The position numbers and the translations under genes are program-made. Source: JANYLN01 sp041687575 (lineage in GTDB: Bacteria; Planctomycetota; Phycisphaerae; UBA1845; JANYLN01). From it: a stretch of DNA of 13,672 nucleotides. The notes under the pieces were generated by a model. The model was not told where the DNA came from and made no database searches. It saw only the letters and a program-made list of their open reading frames with translations. Of the stretch, positions 1-6,990 are shown piece after piece. Numbering within the stretch: position 1 is the stretch's first letter; every line of letters starts with the position of its first letter. The stretch is from positions 1 through 13,672 of the forward strand of contig JAWLBS010000118.1 of NCBI GenBank assembly GCA_041687575.1. The letters run 5' to 3'.

Positions 1-113
1 GTCTCGCGGGCCGGGCCGGTTCGCGGTACGATTGCAGGCCGTCCGGTCGTAGGGATGCGGCCGGCGGCACGGGCAGCAGTCGGCGGTTGCGGCCGCCAGG
101 GGAGTGAATCTTC

Positions 114-1673
114 GTGATGCATCGAGTCGGCAGGGACGGACATCGGCGGGGGCCAGCGGCCCCGGTGCGGCTGGCCTGGCTTGCGGTCGGGGTGGCGATC
201 TGGGGGTGGGCCGGTTCGGCGCTGGCGGGAACGCACCTCTGGCGCGACGAGCCGACGAGGTACCAGTTGCTTGATCCGATCGCGGTCGCCGACGGGAGGA
301 TCACCTTCAACGTCGAACTGAGCGGGTTCAACCTGTTCGGGGGCAAATCGCTGAGTGCCGCGGAGTTGGCGCGGCTGGAAGATGGGATTCGCCAGGCGTT
401 CGCCACGTGGAACGACGTGATCGCGCCGGTGGGGCTGCAGTTCGTCGAGGTGGCTGGCAGCGCGGAGGTGGCCGTGCGGGCCCTGCCGTACGACAATCTG
501 CCGATCAAGCTGATCGACGGCGACAGCGTGGCGGTGGCGATTGACTGGCCACTGCGGCGGATCCACGTCGTGCTGCCGATCTGGTTCGACGCGACCGAGG
601 ACATCGGCAACCTGCTGGATGCGCCGGTGGTGGCCGACTCGCTGCTGGCCGACCCGTACGTGATGCTGGTCGACAGCCGGCAGTACGACATCTACAGTAT
701 CGCCCTGCACGAGATCGGACACACATTGGGCCTCGGGCACGTCGGCGAAGCGATCCGCCGGCGAGTGAACCGCAATTTTCTGGGCATGGACTCGATCCTG
801 CTGGAGGCGGGGTGCCTCGAACCGAGCCTGTGGGTGGGCGGGATGGACGTGGAGGCCCGCCGCCCGATCCTCGAGACGGAGCTGCACTCGATCATGGTCC
901 CGATCCGTCGCGGCACGCTTGCGACGCAGATCCCGCCGGACGACCGGGCGACGGTGGCCTTCCTTTTGCGGCACCTCGACCCGGCTGGCGCCGAGCAGAT
1001 CCTCGCCGAGGCCAAGGACCTCTACCGCCAGACCACGCCGCTGCGATTCGCGAACGTCCGCTACGAGATCGAGCGGTCCGGCGAGTTCGAGGAGAACGAC
1101 ACCCTCGAATCGGCGATGGCCGTCCAGCCGGGCGAGGTCGTCATCGCCTCGCTCTACGGCGAAAACGCCGATGATCCGCAGCAGCGGGACCAGGACGTGT
1201 ACCGCCTGGACCTGACCGACCAACCGGCCGGCACGCCCGTGATCCTGGACATCGACGAGGCGGGCGGGCTGCTCGACAACGGGGCCGAGCGGATCGTCCT
1301 GCGGCTGCTCGATGCGGCCGGGCAGGTCGTCGCGTCCGGCGCGCCGGTCGGCGAGCCGGACCCGGGCAGCTTCAGCGGCGCCGATCCCTATCTGGAGTGG
1401 CCCCTGGCGGCGCCGGGCGTGTATTACATTGAAGTGTCACAGGATATCTCGCAAGGACCCGAGACGGCCATGCCGGGGACGTACGTGCTGAAGATCGGCG
1501 TGGGGGTCCCCGCCGAGCCGACCGGCGAGCGGGTTCCGGCGATCGACGCGGGCGGCTCGCAGGGCTGTCCCCGCATCGAGCCGTCGGCGACGGTGTGCCC
1601 GGCGCTGGGTTTCACCTTCATGGTGTTGGCGGGAGTCGGGCTGTTCGTCGCATGGGGGCGTCGCGGTTGCTGA
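114..1673 (+). CDS. Secreted matrixin-like zinc metalloprotease with PPC domain and C-terminal anchor
   Basis: A 519-residue protein. Residues ~1-39 form a long signal peptide (basic start, hydrophobic core, then ALAGT). The stretch with FATWN and GLQFVEV at ~95-112 resembles the front of matrixin catalytic domains. HEIGHTLGLGH at 199-209 is the complete HExxHxxGxxH zinc site, with E200 as catalytic base, and HSIM at 258-261 fits the Met-turn. Residues ~323-463 (GEFEENDTLESA, DQDVYRLDL, YYIEV, TYVLKIG) look like a bacterial pre-peptidase C-terminal (PPC) beta-sandwich. Residues ~497-514 are hydrophobic and followed by GRRGC, so the protein is probably held in the membrane or processed by a sorting enzyme. 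An AGGGGAG ribosome site at 98-104 suits the GTG at 114 (9-base spacing) and less well the ATG at 117. The protease class is seen directly. The substrate is unknown. It stands alone, and no terminator is obvious close behind it. Confidence 0.88.
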   Translation: MMHRVGRDGHRRGPAAPVRLAWLAVGVAIWGWAGSALAGTHLWRDEPTRYQLLDPIAVADGRITFNVELSGFNLFGGKSLSAAELARLEDGIRQAFATWNDVIAPVGLQFVEVAGSAEVAVRALPYDNLPIKLIDGDSVAVAIDWPLRRIHVVLPIWFDATEDIGNLLDAPVVADSLLADPYVMLVDSRQYDIYSIALHEIGHTLGLGHVGEAIRRRVNRNFLGMDSILLEAGCLEPSLWVGGMDVEARRPILETELHSIMVPIRRGTLATQIPPDDRATVAFLLRHLDPAGAEQILAEAKDLYRQTTPLRFANVRYEIERSGEFEENDTLESAMAVQPGEVVIASLYGENADDPQQRDQDVYRLDLTDQPAGTPVILDIDEAGGLLDNGAERIVLRLLDAAGQVVASGAPVGEPDPGSFSGADPYLEWPLAAPGVYYIEVSQDISQGPETAMPGTYVLKIGVGVPAEPTGERVPAIDAGGSQGCPRIEPSATVCPALGFTFMVLAGVGLFVAWGRRGC

Positions 1674-1819
1674 GGGTCGCAGAGGAGGAAATGGTCCCTC
1701 ATCCGCAGATCCACTGCGACCTCGCGGTCGCGGCAAAGATCCCGATGCCGAGCCCGGGGACTATGCCCGGGTGATCGGTTCCGACAGATCGCTCCCGTGT
1801 CAGACCACCGCCCCGAAAC

Positions 1820-2037
1820 TGTCATTCTGAGCGCAGCGCGGAATCTCTACGGGACAGCGTGCCCATGGTTTCGCACTTCGCTTGGCAGAGATCCTTCACT
1901 CCGTTCAGGATGACAACGGGACGGAGCGCCCAGAATTGAGCGGCCCGCTTGGCCGAGATCCTTCACGTTGCTCAGGATGACAGCCACTTCGTTCAGGATG
2001 ACGGTACGGAGCGTGCCGAGAGGTAGAGATCCTTCAC
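1820..2037. repeat. Cluster of degenerate inverted repeats, TGTCATTCTGAGCG / GATCCTTCACTCCG family
   Basis: At 1820-1848 lies TGTCATTCTGAGCGCAGCG followed by a GGAATCTCT end. At 1887-1914 lies its imperfect reverse complement (AGAGATCCTTCACTCCG to AGGATGACA). Further same-direction copies of the second arm follow at 1955-1983 (full), ~1986-2012 (right part only) and 2025-2037 (left part only). ACGGAGCG recurs after two of them. The first two arms could fold into an imperfect hairpin with a ~38-base loop. The type resembles interspersed elements I know from many environmental bacterial genomes. No coding capacity is visible from 1674 to 2130. Confidence 0.75.
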
Positions 2038-2044
2038 AATAGAA

Positions 2045-2082
2045 ACCGGAAGCGCCCCGCCCCCCGGCGAAGCGCTTCCGGT
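2045..2082 (-). terminator. Hairpin terminator for the vWA gene
   Basis: ACCGGAAGCGC (2045-2055) and GCGCTTCCGGT (2072-2082) form a perfect 11-bp stem around a 16-base C-rich loop. Read on the minus strand it lies about 50 bases after the stop codon at 2131 and is followed by TTCTATTG, a weak T-rich tail. The stem is clear. Termination is inferred. Confidence 0.6.
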
Positions 2083-2130
2083 CTTACACATCATTGACAA
2101 TCCGCGAGAAAGTCCCCGCCGCCCCCCGCG

Positions 2131-3797
2131 TTAGTGAATCAGCCGCACCGGTCGCCGGCTGCCCAGCTCCCCGAAGATCTGCTTGAGCTGCAGGCTGTAC
2201 TCGCCGATCGTCCCGGCCGCGTAGAACTCCTCGCCGCCGCCCATCTCGGCGATCTGCTGCATCAGGCTGCGGTTGGCGTCCGCACCCACGCTGATGCAGT
2301 AGATCTGGATCCCCGCGTCGACTGCCCTTTGCGCCTGCTCCAGGGCCCACTGCTGGCCCTTCCAGCTGTTGCCGGCGTTGCCCCATTCGTCGACGTTCGG
2401 CTGGCCATCGGTCATCAGGAACATCACCTTGGCGGCGTTCGAACGGGCACGGTCGCTTGTGAGTTCGTCGATCGCCTTTGCAATGCCCCCGCCCATGTTC
2501 GTCCACGAGTCGTAGTGGCCGGCCTGGAGCTCGTCGATCTTTTCGCTGATCTGCGTGAAGTTGTTGGTGAGGTTCTTGAGGTGCCGGCTGGTCGTGCCGT
2601 ATATTTCGAGGCTGACCTGGTCGTTGACCTCCTGTTCGATCAACAGGTCCATGCAGAACCTCACTGCGTCCTTGACCGCCTGCAGCGGTTGTGCAGGCGT
2701 CTTATGCAGGTCGGGCGTCTGCTCGTAGCTCGGCCGCTTTTCCAGCAGGTAATTGACGAACGTCTTGAGGCCGTATCGGTACTGGAACCGGCCGTCAGCC
2801 TTGGCCATCTCTGTAGCACTGCTGGCCATGTAGGTACTGATGTAATCCAGCCACATCGCCGCGTGCTGCGCCTGGTCGGCATGCTTGTCGAGGAACGGGA
2901 AGTCGACCATCCAGTACAGCTCGTTACCCTCAATCACGTAATCGCCGTCACCCTTGGTGTTTTTCGTCTTGCCCTTGGGCAGGTCGTCCCACAGCCCGCC
3001 ATCGATCCCGCTGTCCCAGCGCGCAAGGCCCAAGGCCACCGCCACGCGGTACTTGTGGTAGCCCCGCCAGTCATACCAGCCGCTGGTCAGGCAATCCCTC
3101 TCGACAGGCGAGTAGCCCACCATCTCCAGCCACTGGTGCAGATGGCTGTCATTCCAGTTCTGGCTGTATGGCAGGTATTCCAGTCCGGGATCGCTGGCCG
3201 GGTTGTAGTTTCCGTCGAGGATCAAATCGCCCCAGGTCGCCATCCGTCCCCAGGTCGGCCCCATCAGGCCCGGGTCTTCCTTCGGACTCGCCCCCCCCCG
3301 GTTGCCGGGGTTGCCCGGGCCCGTGCCGTAGTCGTCGTTGACCGGCGGGTTGCCCGGCGGCGGCGGGTCGATGCCGTTGCCCACGCCATTGTTGCCCTTC
3401 TCGATCGGCAGGCACACCCAGATGTTCCACAGGTTGATCTCGGTATCCTTGTAGTGCCGCAGCTCGCTGTCGTCGTTCATCGAGCCCGACAGGTCCGCCA
3501 CCACCGCAATGTCCCGCGGCACGATCATCGCCGTCGCCCGGGCCCGCATGTTCTTGTCCGTCTGGCCGAAGATGCCCGCAAACAACATCTGCATCGGCTT
3601 GTTGGGCGAACCCTTTTCCATCCGGACCTGCACCCGCACCGCAGTCGGAGTCTGGCCGCCCGGCTCGAAACGGTAGTTTTCCAGCGCCTCATCCCAGACG
3701 GCCCGGCCGAACTCCACGTCCTCGCTCGGGTTGATCGTGATCATCTTGGCCTGCACCGGGTTCGCCTCGACGATCCGGCGCGCCTCGTCCGCCGCCA
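2131..3797 (-). CDS. TadG-like von Willebrand factor A protein, N-terminus lost in assembly gap
   Basis: Open from the gap edge to a TAA at 2131. The first visible residues (AADEARRIVEANPV) look like the segment that follows the N-terminal membrane helix in TadG-type Flp pilus assembly proteins, so the helix and start codon should lie in the gap. A GTG at 3756 is an internal codon, not the likely start. Numbering from 3756, the metal site (MIDAS) is complete: DLSGS at 88-92, T419 in TNMGGGI and D450 in MTDGQP. Between DLSGSM and the next vWA-like helix (QAVKDAVRFCMDLL, ~350) sits an insertion of about 230 residues. It includes a Pro/Gly/Asn-rich stretch (DPPPPGNPP, GPGNPGNRGG) and many Trp and Tyr. 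The protein is probably exported and membrane-anchored, with a role in surface structure or pilus assembly. The exact function is not known. Confidence 0.85.
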
Positions 3798-3897
3798 NNN
3801 NNNNNNNNNNNNNNNNNNNNNNNNNNNNNNNNNNNNNNNNNNNNNNNNNNNNNNNNNNNNNNNNNNNNNNNNNNNNNNNNNNNNNNNNNNNNNNNNN
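3798..3897. other. Assembly gap of exactly 100 N
   Basis: One hundred consecutive N, the usual placeholder for a scaffold gap of unknown size. It hides the start codon and N-terminal membrane helix of the vWA gene. Reading frame cannot be carried across it. TadG-type proteins usually have some 50-70 residues before the first visible segment, so the real gap may be nearer 150-250 bases (inference). Confidence 0.95.
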
Positions 3898-3900
3898 TTA

Positions 3901-4035
3901 CCCCTCCAGCGGTCAGTGCGGCCGCGGTACGCCTCGCGGACGTTTCTGCCGGGACATCTGTCCGACACAGCGGCAGGCGTCTCAACAACACCACGGCCTG
4001 AGGTATACATAAGATTCAGACGCCGCCGCGGCCAA
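3901..4035 (-). promoter_or_regulatory. Possible promoter and ribosome site of the vWA gene
   Basis: On the minus strand GGAGGGG (3901-3907) lies four bases from the gap edge, which would put a start codon just inside the gap. Further upstream TTGGCC (4030-4035) and TATGTA (4006-4011) are 18 bases apart and could be -35 and -10 boxes. A strong terminator at 4222-4260 implies the gene needs its own promoter here. The box assignment is weak. Confidence 0.35.
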
Positions 4036-4080
4036 TCGACCTCAACGAATATGACGGTCAGGTTCCCCGGGGGCGTGTCT

Positions 4081-4190
4081 GCCAACGAGCCGCGACTGTA
4101 AGGGAGCGGTAGACCGCCAACGAGCCGCGACCACGAGGGGCGGCAACCCTGCCAACGAGCCGCGACCGTGAGGGAGCGGTAGACCGCCAC
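4081..4190. repeat. 35-bp tandem repeat, three copies
   Basis: Units begin at 4081, 4116 and 4151, exactly 35 bases apart, each opening GCCAACGAGCCGCGAC. A truncated fourth start (GCCACC) is at 4186. Units one and three both end AGGGAGCGGTAGACC. Unit two diverges in its second half (GAGGGGCGGCAACCCT). On the minus strand they read GGTCTACCGCTCCCTCACGG, a motif I associate with interspersed repeats of planctomycete genomes. No spacers of different sequence separate the units, so this is not a CRISPR array. Confidence 0.85.
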
Positions 4191-4221
4191 CGTGCCCTCT
4201 CGAACCCCAGCGCCCGCCAAC

Positions 4222-4260
4222 AAAAAAACCAGCCGCGCCCGGCATGCCGGACGCGGCTGG
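4222..4260 (-). terminator. Strong Rho-independent terminator of the DUF7305-like gene
   Basis: CCAGCCGCG (4229-4237) pairs with CGCGGCTGG (4252-4260), and the interior CCGGCATGCCGG (4239-4250) is itself palindromic, giving a long nearly continuous hairpin. On the minus strand it is followed by seven T (4222-4228). It lies 57 bases past the stop codon at 4317. Confidence 0.9.
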
Positions 4261-4316
4261 CCACACACACGCACTGCCGCGGGGAAATCGTTCGCTCGAT
4301 CGGCTGGACCGGCTCG

Positions 4317-5549
4317 CTACTCGACCAGAATCGGCGAGATGCTGCTCCTGTCGTACAGCTGCCGCACAAGCGCCTCGTCCACGTGGATATTCGCGTTGCC
4401 GTCGAAGTCGAGGGTCCGCCCCAGCAGCGTGCCGTACACCTCGCTCGTGCCCCACAGCAGGACGTCGGCGTCGGGGGCGACCACCGCACCGTAAAACGCG
4501 GCGTTGCCCTGCAGGTGCACGTAGGAACCCGAGGAGTAGATGATCAGGTTCTTCGGATCTCCCGTCAGGTTGACCACGCCGCCGCCGGTGAACACCCCGG
4601 GGCCGGCGACATAGAACTCCGTCGGCCCCGCAATGGCGATATGGGCTCGCCCGTCCACCATGGCCGAAGTCAAATAGAACTTGCCGCCGTTGAGGACCAG
4701 CCTGTCGTTGCCGGTGACGTAGAGGTCCGTCCCCGTGCCGTTGAATGGATCGTTCCCCTTGTACGTCAGGGGCATCAGGTCGTTGTCGTTGTTGACCATC
4801 ACGTCCGCCCAGTCGATCACGGGCGGCTGGACGTCCATGGTATGCTCGCCGATCACGCCCCACACTTCGTAAGACTTTCCTGACGCCACCAGATCGTGAC
4901 CATGCCCATACATGGCATCGCCGCGAATCTGGACGCCGCCGTTGAAGACGATCCCCGTGCAGCTGCAGATATCGCCGTTGGGATGCCTGTTCCCGCCCCC
5001 GTACGGTCCGGCATTGGAATCGTAGCTGTCGGTGACGATGTCGCCGTCGGCCGTGATGCCTTCCAGGCCCCAGACCCCCGCACAAATGCCGCCGCCTGCC
5101 ACGGCGGTTGCGCCCTTGGCCACGTCCGTCGTCGGCTTGTGGAGGATGCCGCCGATGTACAGGGGGATGCCCGTCCGCCCGCCTTCCACGCGGATGGCGT
5201 TGGGCGTCCAGACGCTCGTCCCGCTCAGCGGGATGAACTGCATCTGCGTGCCGCTCCAGTTGCCGATGGTGATCTTGATCTCATCGGGGCCTACCGGTGT
5301 GCCCGCCAGCGAATTGAGCTTTACGTATTTCTTTGCGCGTGAGATGGCAGTGCCGTCATTGCGGTACAGCCCCGACGCGCCCGCCAGGGCCGAGCAGTCC
5401 ACCGCCCGCTGGATTTCCGATCTGCACACGTAGATGAAGCCGGTGTCGATCGCCAAGGCCATAAATCCGAAAATCACCAGCAGGCACACCGCAAACAACG
5501 GTATCACCGTCCCGCGACGCCTGCTGCCATTCCCCCATCCGTACGTCAT
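4317..5549 (-). CDS. TadG-like membrane-anchored protein with C-terminal DUF7305-like domain
   Basis: A 410-residue protein. Residues ~14-41 (TVIPLFAVCLLVIFGFMALA then IDTGFIYV) followed by QRAVDCSALAGASGL at ~47-61 are the classic TadG/TadE-type N-terminus: a short basic cytoplasmic tip, one helix, then an Ala-rich stalk. The outer part is Gly-, Asn- and Asp-rich with many short beta-like repeats. Residues ~300-400 (NLIIYSSGSYVHLQGNAAF, YGAVVAPDADVLLWG, NIHVDEAL) match what I recall of DUF7305, a beta-rich domain found on bacterial surface proteins. The ATG at 5549 has GAGGTG five bases upstream, a good ribosome site. It probably acts outside the membrane as part of a Tad/Flp-type assembly. 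It is separated from the vWA gene by its own terminator, so the two are not a simple operon. The function of the outer domain is unknown. Confidence 0.85.
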   Translation of the reverse strand: MTYGWGNGSRRRGTVIPLFAVCLLVIFGFMALAIDTGFIYVCRSEIQRAVDCSALAGASGLYRNDGTAISRAKKYVKLNSLAGTPVGPDEIKITIGNWSGTQMQFIPLSGTSVWTPNAIRVEGGRTGIPLYIGGILHKPTTDVAKGATAVAGGGICAGVWGLEGITADGDIVTDSYDSNAGPYGGGNRHPNGDICSCTGIVFNGGVQIRGDAMYGHGHDLVASGKSYEVWGVIGEHTMDVQPPVIDWADVMVNNDNDLMPLTYKGNDPFNGTGTDLYVTGNDRLVLNGGKFYLTSAMVDGRAHIAIAGPTEFYVAGPGVFTGGGVVNLTGDPKNLIIYSSGSYVHLQGNAAFYGAVVAPDADVLLWGTSEVYGTLLGRTLDFDGNANIHVDEALVRQLYDRSSISPILVE

Positions 5550-5858
5550 GTGTACACCTCACATCTTTCCCGTTCCGTTGAAGTGACCCTAAGATACGGG
5601 CCGGACAGATGCAAAAGGTTCGCCATCTTGCCCGAAGGCACCTGTGCCGCCGACGGCAACGAGATCGACGTCTGGGTCGGCGACCTGCCCGACCGCCGGC
5701 TCGTCGGCGTCATCTGCACGGTCGACCTGCTCAAACGCGACACCGAGGTCAAACTCCTGCTCGGCTGCACCGCACAGCAGATGCAGCGCATCCTCGCCGA
5801 ACACAACACCCGCTTTCAGGGCGGGCTGCTGATCGTTCGTCCGCTTCCGGGGGTCTGA
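5550..5858 (+). CDS. Small unknown protein ended by a repeat element
   Basis: Not recognised. From about 5619 on, this frame ends nearly every codon in G or C and favours GAC, GTC and CTC as its neighbours do, so I believe it is or was coding. The product is short (up to 102 residues): an acidic front (GNEIDVWVGDLPDRR), a likely strand (LVGVICTVDLL), a helix (AQQMQRILAEH) and a hydrophobic end (GGLLIVRPL). There is no signal peptide or membrane helix. The start is unresolved: GTG 5550 (would overlie the divergent gene's ribosome site), GTG 5583, or TTG 5628 with AAAAGG nine bases upstream. The TGA stop lies inside the GGGGTCTGACCCC palindrome at 5849-5862, so the natural C-terminus may have been replaced by a repeat insertion. 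It could be a truncated gene. Confidence 0.5.
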   Translation: MYTSHLSRSVEVTLRYGPDRCKRFAILPEGTCAADGNEIDVWVGDLPDRRLVGVICTVDLLKRDTEVKLLLGCTAQQMQRILAEHNTRFQGGLLIVRPLPGV

Positions 5859-5945
5859 CCCCTGGTAGTACGTTCGCGCTGCGATCGACGCTCCAATCGC
5901 GTTGGCCGCACCGATACCTGAAGCGTCAAACGGGGTCTGACCCCC
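5849..5945 (+). repeat. GGGGTCTGACCCC-bounded element, copy A
   Basis: A ~97-base unit with GGGGGTCTGACCCC at 5849-5862 and GGGGTCTGACCCCC at 5932-5945. The inner right end (ACCGATACCTGAAGCG) matches the reverse complement of copy B at 12870-12967 closely (ACCAATACCTGAAGGA), so the two are related and inverted. The core has 6-base arms around a central T, which shows its direction. It resembles small non-autonomous palindromic repeats. No transposase is nearby. Confidence 0.8.
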
Positions 5946-6317
5946 TTGGGCAGGCGCCCCGGATGGATGCCACCGATGCCACGGTCCTGCGGCTGTCTGC
6001 AGGCCGGGCTGCTGGTCGTCCGCACCGATCGAAAAAAGATTCTTCAGACGCTCACCCTGTGTCCGACGCCTGTCCCCCGCGGCCCGCCCGCGCCCCCGGC
6101 GGTCCTGTCAATACTGGTAATACGACGCCCGCCCCGACCGTCGCCGGCACCCGTTCGCGCCCGGTCCTGCGCGACCCGCCAAGGCTTCTTCATCTGCCGG
6201 ATACCCCGCCCAATAACCCTAAAGCGCCTGCCGCCGCCGGCCGAAGATACAGGGGGTGATCGTAGCGCGGAGCGCCCGCCTCTCCCGTGAAGGTGTAAGG
6301 CCGCGTCCGTGCGCCCA
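5946..6317. other. Gene-free stretch upstream of the lipoprotein gene
   Basis: No reading frame here has the codon bias of the neighbours, and open frames are Pro/Arg/Ala-rich shadows. It contains one short segment (6000-6022, CAGGCCGGGCTGCTGGTCG...) that matches 5817-5839 near the end of the preceding small gene at 20 of 23 positions. A run of six A lies near 6035. I see no clear promoter or terminator, although the lipoprotein gene at 6332 should be transcribed from here or from 5550. Confidence 0.5.
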
Positions 6318-6331
6318 AAGGAGGCTTACCA

Positions 6332-6850
6332 ATGAAGTCGTTGTATGTGTCCGCAATGATCATGATCTCGATCTTCCTGGTCGCCGGCTGCCAGCAGCGG
6401 TCCGAACGGCTCAACGCCCCGCCACAGGGCGAGGCCTTCCACCGCAACCCCATGGCCGAGTACTTCGACACCATGGTCACCAGCAGCGCCCACGAAGACC
6501 TCACCGTCGCCGATTTCCACTTCGTCGGCACCAGCGACGAGCTTAGCGGCGTGGGCGAATACCGCCTCGACCAGCTCGTCGGCTTCTTCACGACCTACGG
6601 CGGCGCGCTCCGCTACGATACCCACCTGCAGGACAACAAACTCGTCCAGCAGCGCCTCGAGCGCCTCGAAAACTACCTCGCCGATGCCGGTTGCGACATG
6701 GACCGCTGCTCCGTCCGCGTCGGCATGGCCGCCAGTGTCGGAATGTCCGCGCAGCAGGCCATCAAGGCCCAGTCCGCCGGCCTGGCGCCTGACACGGGTG
6801 ACGCCGCCGGAAGCCTGATGCCGCCCGTCATGCCGGGCATGGCGCCGTAA
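6332..6850 (+). CDS. Small lipoprotein with OmpA/CpaD-like pattern, Tad-associated
   Basis: A 172-residue protein with a strong AAGGAGG ribosome site (6318-6324, spacing 7). Residues 1-20 are a lipoprotein signal: hydrophobic core then LVAGC, so C20 should be lipidated and the protein placed on a membrane facing the periplasm. Residues ~58-131 (VADFHFVGTSDELSGVGEYR, LDQLVGFFTTYGG, QQRLERLENYLADAGC, SVRVGMA) follow the strand-helix-strand-helix-strand order of OmpA-like or CpaD-like lipoproteins. The usual N-x-x-L-S-x-x-R-A signature is degenerate (DNKLVQQRLERL). C121 and C126 could form a disulfide. The tail is Ala/Met/Pro-rich. I recall similar planctomycete proteins with a SVADIHF-like segment, but cannot verify this. 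With the TPR lipoprotein next door it suggests a CpaD-like role in a Tad secretin complex (inference). Confidence 0.75.
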   Translation: MKSLYVSAMIMISIFLVAGCQQRSERLNAPPQGEAFHRNPMAEYFDTMVTSSAHEDLTVADFHFVGTSDELSGVGEYRLDQLVGFFTTYGGALRYDTHLQDNKLVQQRLERLENYLADAGCDMDRCSVRVGMAASVGMSAQQAIKAQSAGLAPDTGDAAGSLMPPVMPGMAP

Positions 6851-6851
6851 A

Positions 6852-6876
6852 GGCCGCTGCCAGGCCCGCAGCGGCC
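6852..6876 (+). other. GC hairpin between the two lipoprotein genes
   Basis: GGCCGCTGC (6852-6860) and GCAGCGGCC (6868-6876) form a perfect 9-bp stem with a 7-base loop two bases after the TAA of the lipoprotein gene. No T-run follows, so it could slow or stabilise the transcript end rather than stop transcription. Confidence 0.4.
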
Positions 6877-6990
6877 GCTGTTGAGCCCCGCCCGCCGACA
6901 GGCGGTCCATGTGCAGCGGGCCCGCGCCGCCGGCCATGCGGACCCGACCGAGAATCTTTTGTGCAAAGCAGTACCTGGCGAGGATGAGCA

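Noticed and set aside
1750..1772. CCCGGG pair as a terminator of the metalloprotease gene
   Set aside because: Only a 6-base stem and no T-run follows.
1691..1774. A 27-codon frame after AGGAGG
   Set aside because: The ribosome site ends only two bases before the ATG, too close to work well, and the short peptide shows no feature of a small protein family.
2134..4101. A 655-codon plus-strand frame crossing the gap
   Set aside because: It lies opposite the vWA gene, reads through the N-run and a repeat, and has the composition of an antisense shadow.
4081..4190. Possible CRISPR array
   Set aside because: The repeats abut directly without unique spacers and no cas genes are present.
3741..4274. 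A minus-strand frame running through the 35-base repeats and the gap
   Set aside because: Its apparent peptide (YRSLTVAARW and similar) is just the repeat translated. The frame across an unknown-length gap is meaningless.
5590..5620. TATCTT and TTGCAT on the minus strand as a promoter for the gene at 5549
   Set aside because: The two boxes are only 12 bases apart, too short for a sigma70-type promoter.
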